This document shows, piece after piece, positions 27,471 to 34,686 of a stretch of DNA of 64,000 nt. The stretch's first letter is position 1. Every line of letters begins with the position of its first letter. Origin of the DNA: CAWIHK01 sp963835935 (GTDB lineage: Bacteria; Bacteroidota; Ignavibacteria; UBA10030; CAVZMI01); NCBI GenBank assembly GCA_963835935.1, contig CAWIHK010000001.1, positions 496,001-560,000 of the forward strand, written 5' to 3'. The notes below the pieces were generated by a model. The model was given only the letters and a program-made list of their open reading frames with translations, made no database searches and was not told where the DNA came from. Both the position numbers and the translations under genes were made by a program.

Positions 27471-27950
27471 ATGCGCGTTGGTATTGGTTACGACGTCCAT
27501 AAGTTGGTGGAAGGAAGAAAATTAATACTCGGCGGTGTCGAAATTCCAAACCCGAAAGGTTTGGCCGGACATTCAGATGCCGATATTATATCGCATGCGA
27601 TCGCCGATGCTTTGCTCGGAGCGGCTGCGCTTGGTGATTTAGGAAAACACTTTCCGGAGACCGATAAGCGTTGGAAGGATGCGTCGAGCCTCAACATCTT
27701 AAAAAAAGTGGGTGAAATGGTAAGGGAACACAAATTTAAAATTCTCAATCTCGACGTAAGCCTTGCGCTCGAATCTCCGAAAATAGCTCCCTACGTGATG
27801 CAAATGCGGCTTAACATTTCCAACACAATGGGGTTACAGCTCGATCAGATATCCGTAAAAGCCACGACGTCTGAAGGAATGGGGTTTGTCGGCAGCGGCG
27901 AAGGTGCGGCGGCTTATGCGGTCGCTCTTATTCAATCATTATCACAGTGA
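27471..27950 (+). CDS. ispF: 2-C-methyl-D-erythritol 2,4-cyclodiphosphate synthase
   Basis: 159 residues with an AGGAGG site before the ATG. Zinc ligands are visible in GYDVHKL (Asp8, His10) and SHAIADALLGAAALGDLGKHFP (His42); the ATTSEGMGFVGSGEG ending binds the cytidine part. It catalyses the fifth step of the non-mevalonate isoprenoid pathway, showing the organism uses MEP. No other MEP gene is in the window. Confidence 0.97.
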   Translation: MRVGIGYDVHKLVEGRKLILGGVEIPNPKGLAGHSDADIISHAIADALLGAAALGDLGKHFPETDKRWKDASSLNILKKVGEMVREHKFKILNLDVSLALESPKIAPYVMQMRLNISNTMGLQLDQISVKATTSEGMGFVGSGEGAAAYAVALIQSLSQ

Positions 27951-27954
27951 GCCT

Positions 27955-28575
27955 ATGGAACACATAATTTATTTTCTCCAAAGTCAAAATCCAATTTTAA
28001 TTTATTGCGTACTCTTTGGCTTTGCTTACGTTGAAAATATATTTCCGCCATCACCCAGCGACCTTGTAATTGTTTTTGGCGGAGCGCTCGCGGGACTCGG
28101 TGCGATCAATGTGCCTATAGCACTTTTACTCTCGACGATCGGAAGCTCGACAGGTTTTATCACTGTTTATTATATCGGGAAATGGTTTGGAATACACATA
28201 CTCGATTCCGGCTGGTTAAAATTTATACCGCGCGAAAGTATTAAAACCGTTGAATCGTGGTTCCGGAGGTGGGGTTCGTGGGTGATAGTTGTAAACCGTT
28301 TTTTATCCGGGACGAGAGCGGTTATTTCTTTTTTCGCGGGGATGTCTGGGATTCCGGTTATGGCGGCAACTATTTTATGCACAATCAGCGCGTTAGTGTG
28401 GAACGCCATTTTGCTCTATGCCGGCTATATGCTGGGCAACAATTGGCAATTAATCGCATTCTATCTAAATCTTTATAGTTCGATTGTCACTATTATTGTA
28501 GCGACAGCTCTCGTGGTTTGGCTTTTAATTGTATATCTCCGCAGAAGAAGATTACGGGTGGCGCAGAATGATTGA
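27955..28575 (+). CDS. DedA/VTT-family membrane protein
   Basis: Start MEHIIYFLQSQNP at 27955, four bases past the ispF stop; the longer frame overlapping ispF is rejected. 206 residues with the DedA marks: YVENIFPPSPSDLVIVFGGALAG, the F/Y-R motif WGSWVIVVNRFLSGTRAVISFFAGMSG and several transmembrane helices. DedA proteins act in lipid-carrier (undecaprenyl phosphate) or phospholipid turnover across the inner membrane, which fits the PAP2 gene that overlaps its end by eight bases. Confidence 0.9.
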   Translation: MEHIIYFLQSQNPILIYCVLFGFAYVENIFPPSPSDLVIVFGGALAGLGAINVPIALLLSTIGSSTGFITVYYIGKWFGIHILDSGWLKFIPRESIKTVESWFRRWGSWVIVVNRFLSGTRAVISFFAGMSGIPVMAATILCTISALVWNAILLYAGYMLGNNWQLIAFYLNLYSSIVTIIVATALVVWLLIVYLRRRRLRVAQND

Positions 28576-29170
28576 TTGGCTTTACTCACTCGACTGCAAC
28601 GTTTTTTTTCTGATCAACCGGACACTTCACAATCCGGTGTTTGATGTTGTCCTGCCGTTTCTCACCGATCTTAACCGGATGCTCGGCGGTAAAATATTTT
28701 TCATCGCTTTACTCCTTTTCCTTCTTGTCAAAGGAAAAAGAACCGGGCGCTTGGTGGTGCTGTTGTTGATAATAACGATAACGTTGAGTGATCAGTTCAG
28801 CAGTTTTGTGGTGAAGCCGTTTATTCACCGTGAACGGCCATGCCGCACACTGGAAGGAGTTCGTCTGCTCATCGATTGCGGAAGCGGAAAATCTTTTCCA
28901 TCTTCGCACGCCGTGAATATGACCGCGGCGGCAGTTGTGTTCGCTTATGGATATCGCAGGTGGAAATGGTGGTTCTATTCGCTGGCAGGATTAATCGCCT
29001 ACTCGCGTGTTTATGTCGGAGTCCATTATCCTTCCGATATAATTGGCGGCGCTATCATCGGATTTTTTATCGGGACTATCGTGATTGCAGTTACTCGTTG
29101 GATTGAAGGCATGATTCAAAAAAGAAAAACATCGACAAGTCAAAGACGGGAAGGATCAACCGCAGAATAA
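28568..29170 (+). CDS. PAP2-family membrane phosphatase
   Basis: Start at 28568 (MIDWLYSLDCN), overlapping the DedA stop by eight bases. 200 residues, several transmembrane helices, and the three phosphatase motifs KPFIHRERP, PSSHAVN and SRVYVGVHYPSDIIGG. Candidate substrates are undecaprenyl diphosphate or phosphatidyl glycerophosphate. Coupling to DedA suggests a shared role in lipid-carrier recycling. The stop is two bases before the lnt start. Confidence 0.9.
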   Translation: MIDWLYSLDCNVFFLINRTLHNPVFDVVLPFLTDLNRMLGGKIFFIALLLFLLVKGKRTGRLVVLLLIITITLSDQFSSFVVKPFIHRERPCRTLEGVRLLIDCGSGKSFPSSHAVNMTAAAVVFAYGYRRWKWWFYSLAGLIAYSRVYVGVHYPSDIIGGAIIGFFIGTIVIAVTRWIEGMIQKRKTSTSQRREGSTAE

Positions 29171-29172
29171 TC

Positions 29173-30852
29173 ATGAAGCTAATCAATCGGCCATTACTTG
29201 CTTCTTTTTCCGATCGATCCCGAAAAACCAATTTGCTTTTCGCGCTGTCGGCGGGAATAATGCTCGGCGCTTCATTTCCGCCGTCTCCATTTTCAGTTCT
29301 CGCTTACATCGCGTTTGTTCCATTTTTCTTTTTGATCGAAGATGTAAAAAAACTTGGCAGGTTATTACGGTTCTCATATCTTTTTCTCCTGGTATTTCAC
29401 CTTATAACGATTTATTGGGTCGGCGGATTTACACACATGCGCGATCCGTATCTCATGATTTCCGGAGCCGGTTTAATATTCATTCATCCGTTTTTTTTCT
29501 TTGTTCCGATTGTAATTCTTTTTTTCATCCGGAGAGTTTTAAATGAAAGATGGATGTTTTTTCTATTTCCATTTGTGTGGGTTGCTTTTGAGTTCGCCCA
29601 CTCTTTCGGTGACACCGCATTCCCATGGATTACAATCGGGAATTCGCAAGCCTCCGATATTGCGCGTTCGCAGTTTGCATCGTTCACCGGAGTGTACGGG
29701 CTGTCGTTCCATATTCTGGTTGTAAATTTACTTACATTTTATTTTGTCAAACATTATTCTACCGGCAAGTGGAAATTCTTCGAACAGAAAAGCATGATGA
29801 CATTAACTGCAATCATCATTCTTGTATTTCTGCCAAAAGTTTACGGAGAAATTGTTCTTTCATCTCATCCGGTTAGGTTTGAAAAAGGGAAGAAGGAACT
29901 TCGCGTAGGAGTCGTGCAGCCAAATATCGACCCGTGGGGTAAGTGGGACGGCGGTGAAAAATTGCAGCAACTTAAGATGTACCAGAATTTGACCGACTCA
30001 CTTGTAGTTCGAGGAGCCGATTTCGTCGTTTGGCCCGAAACGGCTTTGCCGTATTTCATTTTTTTACCGCAAAATATTTTCTATCGCGACCTTGTGCAGG
30101 AACAGGTGAACCATCTTCGAATTAATTTATTGACAGGATTTCCCGATGCTGTGTTCTACTCCGATTCGACACAAGCTAAACCAAGCAGTCATAAATCCGC
30201 AATCAGAGGCGAGTGGTACGATACCTATAACTCGGCTGTTCTTTTTTCTCCGCGTACAATTCCAAGTCAGCGTTATCATAAAATGCTATTAGTTCCCTTT
30301 GGCGAACGGATGCCGTTTGCAGACGCGCTGGCGTTCCTGAATTTTTTGGAATGGGGAGTCGGCATCAGCGGTTGGGGAGTAGGGAAAGATTTCACGGTCT
30401 TTTCATCGGCGGATGACAATGGAAAATTCAAATTTTCTACAGTAATATGTTACGAATCGATCTACCCGAGTTTTGTCAGAAAATTTGTCGCAGACGGAGC
30501 GGAATTTTTAGTCGTCATCACAAATGATAGTTGGTGGGGAAATACTTCCGGATACATTCAGCACGCCGAATATTTGCGTTTGCGCGCGATTGAGAATCGG
30601 CGCTGGATCGTTCGCTGCGCGAACGGCGGCATCAGCGGTTTCATCGATCCGTACGGACGCTGGCTGAAAAAATCGGATTACGATACAAAAGAAATTCTCA
30701 CACATTCAATTTACATGAATGATGAAATCACAACGTATGTAAAGTTCGGAGATGTGATAGCGTGGATTTGTGTGGGAACATCGCTTGCGTCTACATTGCT
30801 TATTCTACCTGTTCTTGCATTGAATATAAGAAGAAAACCTTCTGCAAGATGA
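29173..30852 (+). CDS. lnt: apolipoprotein N-acyltransferase
   Basis: 559 residues, slightly long for Lnt. About seven membrane helices over residues 20-225, then a nitrilase-fold periplasmic domain with the triad Glu289 (WPETALP), Lys370 (YHKMLLVPFGE) and Cys426 (VICYES), plus TNDSWWG and a closing membrane helix. It adds the third acyl chain to lipoproteins; several lipoproteins are encoded in this window. Last gene of the alaX-to-lnt run; the trp promoter follows 13 bp later. Confidence 0.95.
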   Translation: MKLINRPLLASFSDRSRKTNLLFALSAGIMLGASFPPSPFSVLAYIAFVPFFFLIEDVKKLGRLLRFSYLFLLVFHLITIYWVGGFTHMRDPYLMISGAGLIFIHPFFFFVPIVILFFIRRVLNERWMFFLFPFVWVAFEFAHSFGDTAFPWITIGNSQASDIARSQFASFTGVYGLSFHILVVNLLTFYFVKHYSTGKWKFFEQKSMMTLTAIIILVFLPKVYGEIVLSSHPVRFEKGKKELRVGVVQPNIDPWGKWDGGEKLQQLKMYQNLTDSLVVRGADFVVWPETALPYFIFLPQNIFYRDLVQEQVNHLRINLLTGFPDAVFYSDSTQAKPSSHKSAIRGEWYDTYNSAVLFSPRTIPSQRYHKMLLVPFGERMPFADALAFLNFLEWGVGISGWGVGKDFTVFSSADDNGKFKFSTVICYESIYPSFVRKFVADGAEFLVVITNDSWWGNTSGYIQHAEYLRLRAIENRRWIVRCANGGISGFIDPYGRWLKKSDYDTKEILTHSIYMNDEITTYVKFGDVIAWICVGTSLASTLLILPVLALNIRRKPSAR

Positions 30853-30864
30853 TGTGAATTTTTC

Positions 30865-30893
30865 TTGACAAATTAAAAGGTATTTCATATCTT
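30865..30893 (+). promoter_or_regulatory. promoter of the trp leader
   Basis: TTGACA (30865-30870), 17-base spacer, TATCTT (30888-30893): a near-consensus sigma-70 type promoter. It predicts a transcript start at about 30900, so the leader peptide ATG at 30901 would be at or within a base or two of the RNA 5' end. FCB-group promoters can differ from the E. coli consensus, so this is a prediction. Confidence 0.7.
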
Positions 30894-30900
30894 TTTAATT

Positions 30901-30978
30901 ATGAAATTGAACTTTGAACATTCAACCTTAAACATAATATGGTGGTGGCGGCCGTTTAAACCGGTGTCCACCCGATAA
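30901..30978 (+). CDS. trpL: trp operon leader peptide with three consecutive Trp codons
   Basis: 25-residue frame starting at ATG 30901: MKLNFEHSTLNII, then WWW (codons 14-16, 30940-30948), then RPFKPVSTR and TAA. It stands between a strong promoter and a terminator hairpin and is followed by trpE and trpG. Three adjacent Trp codons in 25 are far beyond chance and are the sensing codons of a ribosome-mediated attenuator. There is no Shine-Dalgarno site, consistent with leaderless initiation at the predicted transcript start. Confidence 0.88.
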   Translation: MKLNFEHSTLNIIWWWRPFKPVSTR

Positions 30979-31041
30979 CTATTTTTTAGATAAGTTTTTA
31001 GATAGAAGTGGGAGCACCAGAAAAATGTTCCCACTTTTTTT
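30941..31041 (+). promoter_or_regulatory. ribosome-mediated trp attenuator
   Basis: Segment 1 over the Trp codons (GGTGG, 30941-30945) can pair with CCACC (30968-30972). Segment 2 GGTGTCCAC (30963-30971) can instead pair with segment 3 GTGGGAGCACC (31008-31018), nine pairs with two single-base bulges. Segment 3 also pairs with TGTTCCCAC (31026-31034) to make a 9-bp terminator (one G-U) followed by seven Ts (31035-31041). Stalling at WWW would block pairing 1:2, allow 2:3 and so transcription into trpEG. This is the standard trp/his logic, inferred by hand pairing. Confidence 0.85.
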
Positions 31042-31106
31042 ATATATACGGTGACGCACGGATGATTCGATGGAAGAAGTTCGTGAAGCAATCGAAATAT
31101 ATTTAT

Positions 31107-31360
31107 CCCATATTTGTCATTAGGGAAAAAATATTTTAAAATTCTGAAGCTTTCTCATATGGTCGGTTCGATACGTCCCTTTTTTATGACGATTTGAAGG
31201 ACTACTCACCGACCATGCTGATAAGCCGGTGGTTGAGTAATCCAAATCTGAAAATCAGATTTGGATGTATCGAAACCACCATGGTGATGGTTAATACTTT
31301 ATGAATTAATGAGTTATTCTAATGATGGCCATTAGAAAATTCTCTAATGACAAATCTGGG
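31107..31360 (+). mobile_element. MITE family A, copy 2, inside the trp leader region
   Basis: 254 bp, same orientation as the copy at 23679 and differing from it at about ten positions. Terminal repeats CCCATATTTGTCATTAG and CTAATGACAAATCTGGG. Flanks are TTTAT on the left and TTTTT on the right, so a target duplication is possible but imperfect. It lies 65 bp after the attenuator T-run and 78 bp before the trpE ATG, so its hairpins are transcribed in every trpEG message. Both internal hairpins are intact here. Confidence 0.88.
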
Positions 31361-31438
31361 TTTTTAAAGTTTTTTGTTTGACGTGTTGTTGATAATCGAG
31401 ATGAGCAATCTCATACATTAATGAATTAATGGAGATTT

Positions 31439-32962
31439 ATGGTAACATCTTTTGAAGAATTTAAAAAACTGGCAAGACAAGGGAATGTAGTTCCGATTGT
31501 TCAGGATTTGATTGCCGACACCGAAACGCCTGTGTCGGTTTACATGAAGATCAAACATGAAAGTCCGTATTCATTCTTACTGGAAAGTGTGGACGGCGGT
31601 GAAAAACTCGCGCGTTTTTCTTTCCTTGGATTTAATCCATTCATGATCATGCGGATCAACGGTGAAAAATTCACACTGGAGCCGCTGCGCAGAGACGTTA
31701 CTGTACTTCCTTCTTTAGTGAAAAATATAACCAATCCGTTAGCGGCGCTTCGTACAATATTGCTGCATTTAAAATCAGTACCAGTTGCAGGATTGCCGCG
31801 ATTCAGCGGTGGAGCGGTTGGTTATTTAGGTTATGAAACAATACAGCTTATCGAAAAAATCCCTCTCGGCACTTTCAATGATATTGATATTGATGATGGC
31901 GTACTTATGTTTTATGACACGATTCTGGTATTCGATAATATTCAGAGGAAAATATTTATCGTATCGAATGGATATATTGAATCTCCGGATCTTCCAGAAA
32001 ATAAAATTCGCGAAGAATATAAGAGAGTCGCAACCGAAATTGATCGCATAGCATCGATAATGAAAAAACATATCAATCCGAATTTTACTTCTATCAGAAT
32101 AGAAAGCCCGCCGTCGTGGGATGTGACGAAAGAAGAATACATGCAAAAAGTCGAACGTTGTAAAGAATATATTCGCGCCGGTGATATTTTTCAGGTTGTA
32201 CCATCGCATCGAGTAAAGCAGAAAGTGAAAGCCGAACCTTTCGATCTATACCGGATGCTGCGTATTGTGAATCCATCGCCGTATTCTTATTTCCTGCATA
32301 TCGGTACGACGGATATTATTGGCGGATCACCTGAATTGTTGGTTCAGGTTGAGAACGGAATTGTAGAAACTCGGCCGATTGCAGGTACACGAAGGCGTGG
32401 TACGACTGAAGAGGAAGATCAGAAACTAGAAAAAGAATTGCTTGCAGATATAAAAGAACGCGCTGAACATTTGATGCTGGTCGATCTTGGGCGCAATGAT
32501 ATTGGCCGGATCAGCGAATACGGTTCGGTTCATCTTGCCGAGTATATGACAATTGAGCGATACTCTCATGTCATGCACATTGTTTCAAGTGTGAAAGGAA
32601 AACTTCAAAAAGGCATGACATCGCTCGATGCTCTGTATGCATGTTTTCCTGCCGGAACATTATCAGGCGCACCGAAGATTCGCGCGATGGAGATAATAAC
32701 AGAAATGGAAGGCATAAAACGCGGAGTGTACGGCGGCGCTGTGGCGTATTTTGATTTCGCTGGAAATCTTGATTCCTGCATTGCTATACGGACAATGGTG
32801 ATGAAAGACAACACAATATATCTTCAGGCAGGAGGAGGCATCGTCTACGATTCCGATCCGGCTCGCGAATATCAGGAAACAATGGATAAAATGGGAGCGC
32901 TTCTTAAAGCTCTGCAAATGCTGCCGCGAGATAGCCATAGTATTAAGGAGGACTTCCGATGA
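31439..32962 (+). CDS. trpE: anthranilate synthase component I
   Basis: 507 residues, a normal length. The N-terminal regulatory domain keeps the Trp-binding LLES motif (residues 47-50), so feedback inhibition is likely. The C-terminal chorismate-binding domain shows GDIFQVVPSHR, GGSPELLV, ETRPIAGTRRRG, DLGRNDIGR and the CFPAGTLSGAPKIRAMEII signature. With TrpG it converts chorismate and glutamine to anthranilate. GGAG is four bases before the ATG. The stop overlaps the trpG start by four bases (ATGA). Controlled by the upstream attenuator. Confidence 0.97.
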   Translation: MVTSFEEFKKLARQGNVVPIVQDLIADTETPVSVYMKIKHESPYSFLLESVDGGEKLARFSFLGFNPFMIMRINGEKFTLEPLRRDVTVLPSLVKNITNPLAALRTILLHLKSVPVAGLPRFSGGAVGYLGYETIQLIEKIPLGTFNDIDIDDGVLMFYDTILVFDNIQRKIFIVSNGYIESPDLPENKIREEYKRVATEIDRIASIMKKHINPNFTSIRIESPPSWDVTKEEYMQKVERCKEYIRAGDIFQVVPSHRVKQKVKAEPFDLYRMLRIVNPSPYSYFLHIGTTDIIGGSPELLVQVENGIVETRPIAGTRRRGTTEEEDQKLEKELLADIKERAEHLMLVDLGRNDIGRISEYGSVHLAEYMTIERYSHVMHIVSSVKGKLQKGMTSLDALYACFPAGTLSGAPKIRAMEIITEMEGIKRGVYGGAVAYFDFAGNLDSCIAIRTMVMKDNTIYLQAGGGIVYDSDPAREYQETMDKMGALLKALQMLPRDSHSIKEDFR

Positions 32963-33528
32963 TTCTAATAATAGATAATTTTGATTCATTCACATACAAC
33001 CTAGTCCAATTTTTTGGAATTTTGGGGACAGACATTAAGGTTTTCCGGAATAATGCAATTACACTCCTGGAAATTGAACAGCTTGCCCCTTCGGCCATCG
33101 TCATTTCTCCGGGGCCATGCACTCCAAAGGAAGCGGGCATTTCGGTGTCTGTTATCCAGCAGTTTTATAAAAAAATTCCGATATTAGGAGTGTGCCTCGG
33201 ACACCAGTCTATCGGCGAAGCTTTTGGCGGGAAGGTCGTTCGTGCAAAAGAAATCGTGCACGGAAAAATGGGAACTATCCATCATAATGAAACAGGAATT
33301 TATGAAGGATTGCAAAATCCATTTCTTGCCACCCGTTATCACTCACTCGTAATCGAACGGGAATCACTGCCGAAAGATTTGGCAGTAACATCATGGATTG
33401 AAGATGGGACGATCATGGGAGTTAAGCATGTCAGCTATCCTGTGTTCGGCGTTCAGTTCCATCCGGAATCGATTGCGACCGAAAATGGAATCCAACTTTT
33501 AAAAAACTTTTTAGACAAAAAATATTGA
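32959..33528 (+). CDS. trpG: anthranilate synthase component II (glutamine amidotransferase)
   Basis: 189 residues. Class I glutamine amidotransferase with IDNFDSFTYNLVQ, the oxyanion region SPGPCTP, nucleophile Cys79 in GVCLGHQ and the His-Glu pair in VQFHPES. It supplies ammonia to TrpE; in some bacteria the same subunit also serves aminodeoxychorismate synthase. Overlaps trpE by four bases. The rest of the trp genes are not in the window, and the next gene is of an unrelated family. Confidence 0.97.
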   Translation: MILIIDNFDSFTYNLVQFFGILGTDIKVFRNNAITLLEIEQLAPSAIVISPGPCTPKEAGISVSVIQQFYKKIPILGVCLGHQSIGEAFGGKVVRAKEIVHGKMGTIHHNETGIYEGLQNPFLATRYHSLVIERESLPKDLAVTSWIEDGTIMGVKHVSYPVFGVQFHPESIATENGIQLLKNFLDKKY

Positions 33529-33535
33529 TACCCTT

Positions 33536-34243
33536 ATGATGGCAAACGGAAGTCAACGAAAAACACTCTGGGATCGCACCGCCTGGTTGGAAACTGTTCA
33601 GCAAGATTTATGGCGCGTGTTTCAGATCATGGCAGAGTTTGTGAATGGATTCCAGTTCATGTCGAATATCGGGCCAGCGGTTTCGATTTTCGGTTCGGCA
33701 CGTACGAAGCCCGGCGAAAAATATTATGAGTTGGCCATGCAGGTGGCGCGTGAATTGGTCGCCGTCGGCTATGGAGTGATTACCGGCGGAGGTCCGGGGA
33801 TCATGGAGGCCGCAAACAGAGGAGCGAATGCAGCAAAAGGAATTTCTATCGGCTGCAACATCGAGTTGCCGTTCGAACAGAATGCAAATGTTTATATCGA
33901 TAAAGATAAGCTCATTACCTTCCGGCACTTCTTCGTGCGAAAAGTAATGTTCGTGAAATATGCCCAGGGGTTTATAGTTCTTCCCGGAGGATTCGGAACG
34001 CTGGATGAATTTTTTGAAGCGTTAACACTCATTCAAACACATAAGACAATCGATTTTCCGGTAATCCTGATGGGAACCGAATACTGGTCGGGTTTGATCG
34101 ACTGGATACGCGAGGTAGTTGCCGACGCCGGCAATATTTCACCCGATGACTTAAATATGTTTCATCTTACAGACAGTCCGGAAAAAGCAGTCAGCATAAT
34201 TGCAACATTTTATGAAGAAGGATTACACAAACCGAATTTTTAA
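33536..34243 (+). CDS. LOG-family protein (TIGR00730-type, lysine-decarboxylase-like fold)
   Basis: 235 residues, or 234 if the second Met is used. A Rossmann-type fold with GSARTKPGEKYYELA, the nucleotide motif GGGPGIMEAANRGA and the signature PGGFGTLDEFFEALT. Characterised relatives are nucleotide 5'-monophosphate phosphoribohydrolases that release cytokinin-type bases; the bacterial role is usually unknown. It starts seven bases after trpG and may share the transcript. Its last 92 bp are duplicated at 34563-34654. Confidence 0.9.
   Translation: MMANGSQRKTLWDRTAWLETVQQDLWRVFQIMAEFVNGFQFMSNIGPAVSIFGSARTKPGEKYYELAMQVARELVAVGYGVITGGGPGIMEAANRGANAAKGISIGCNIELPFEQNANVYIDKDKLITFRHFFVRKVMFVKYAQGFIVLPGGFGTLDEFFEALTLIQTHKTIDFPVILMGTEYWSGLIDWIREVVADAGNISPDDLNMFHLTDSPEKAVSIIATFYEEGLHKPNF
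34152..34243 (+). repeat. direct repeat, 3' end of the LOG gene (left copy)
   Basis: 92 bp from TAAATATGTTTCATC to the stop codon, repeated at 34563-34654 with about six substitutions. The two copies bracket the antitoxin gene, so the interval looks like a small insertion that rebuilt the gene end or a local duplication. Confidence 0.85.
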
Positions 34244-34259
34244 AAAAGGTGTACAAAAG

Positions 34260-34487
34260 ATGGCTGTAATTTCTTTGCGCTTAAATGAAAATGAAGAGAA
34301 AATAATAAAATATTTAGTTAATTATTTTGAAGAAGATAAATCGACGTTGATTAAACATTCACTCCGCGATTTGTATGAAGATTTGAAAGATCGTGAAGTC
34401 ATCGAAGAGTATGAAGAAAAAAGGAAAAGAGGGAAGAAGATCACTTTTGTTACTTCGGAAAAAGCGATGAAGCTTTTAAAATTGTGA
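34260..34487 (+). CDS. ribbon-helix-helix antitoxin-like protein (DUF6290/RelB type)
   Basis: Start at 34260 (MAVISLRLNENEEK) with AAGGTG upstream; the frame extending into the LOG gene is rejected. 75 residues. The N-terminal strand ISLRLNENEEKIIKYL and helix EEDKSTLIKHSLRDLYED match the ribbon-helix-helix antitoxins of RelB/DUF6290 type, followed by a charged toxin-binding tail. No toxin frame follows: the next 75 bp contain stops and then a duplicated LOG gene end. It is therefore an orphan antitoxin or an uncoupled regulator. Confidence 0.75.
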   Translation: MAVISLRLNENEEKIIKYLVNYFEEDKSTLIKHSLRDLYEDLKDREVIEEYEEKRKRGKKITFVTSEKAMKLLKL

Positions 34488-34562
34488 AAAATTAAATACT
34501 CATTAGGTCAGGCAAATTCAATATCTCATGCTGCTATTGACAAAAAGGTTTCTTAAATAATC

Positions 34563-34654
34563 TAAATATGTTTCATCTTACAGACAATCCGGGAAAAGCA
34601 GTCAGCATCATTGCAACATTTTATGAAGAAGGATTCCACAAACCGAATATTTAG
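34563..34654 (+). pseudogene. duplicated LOG gene 3' fragment (right copy of direct repeat)
   Basis: Still reads NMFHLTDNPGKAVSIIATFY and on to EEGFHKPNI and TAG, matching the end of the intact LOG protein with four amino-acid changes. It has no start. Together with 34152-34243 it flanks about 320 bp containing the antitoxin gene. Confidence 0.85.
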
Positions 34655-34686
34655 AATTTAAATTCAATTGCTCATCGTCCTTATTT

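Noticed and set aside
30885..31091. 68-codon reverse frame across the trp leader
   Set aside because: It is the antisense of the leader peptide and attenuator, which explain the sequence better.
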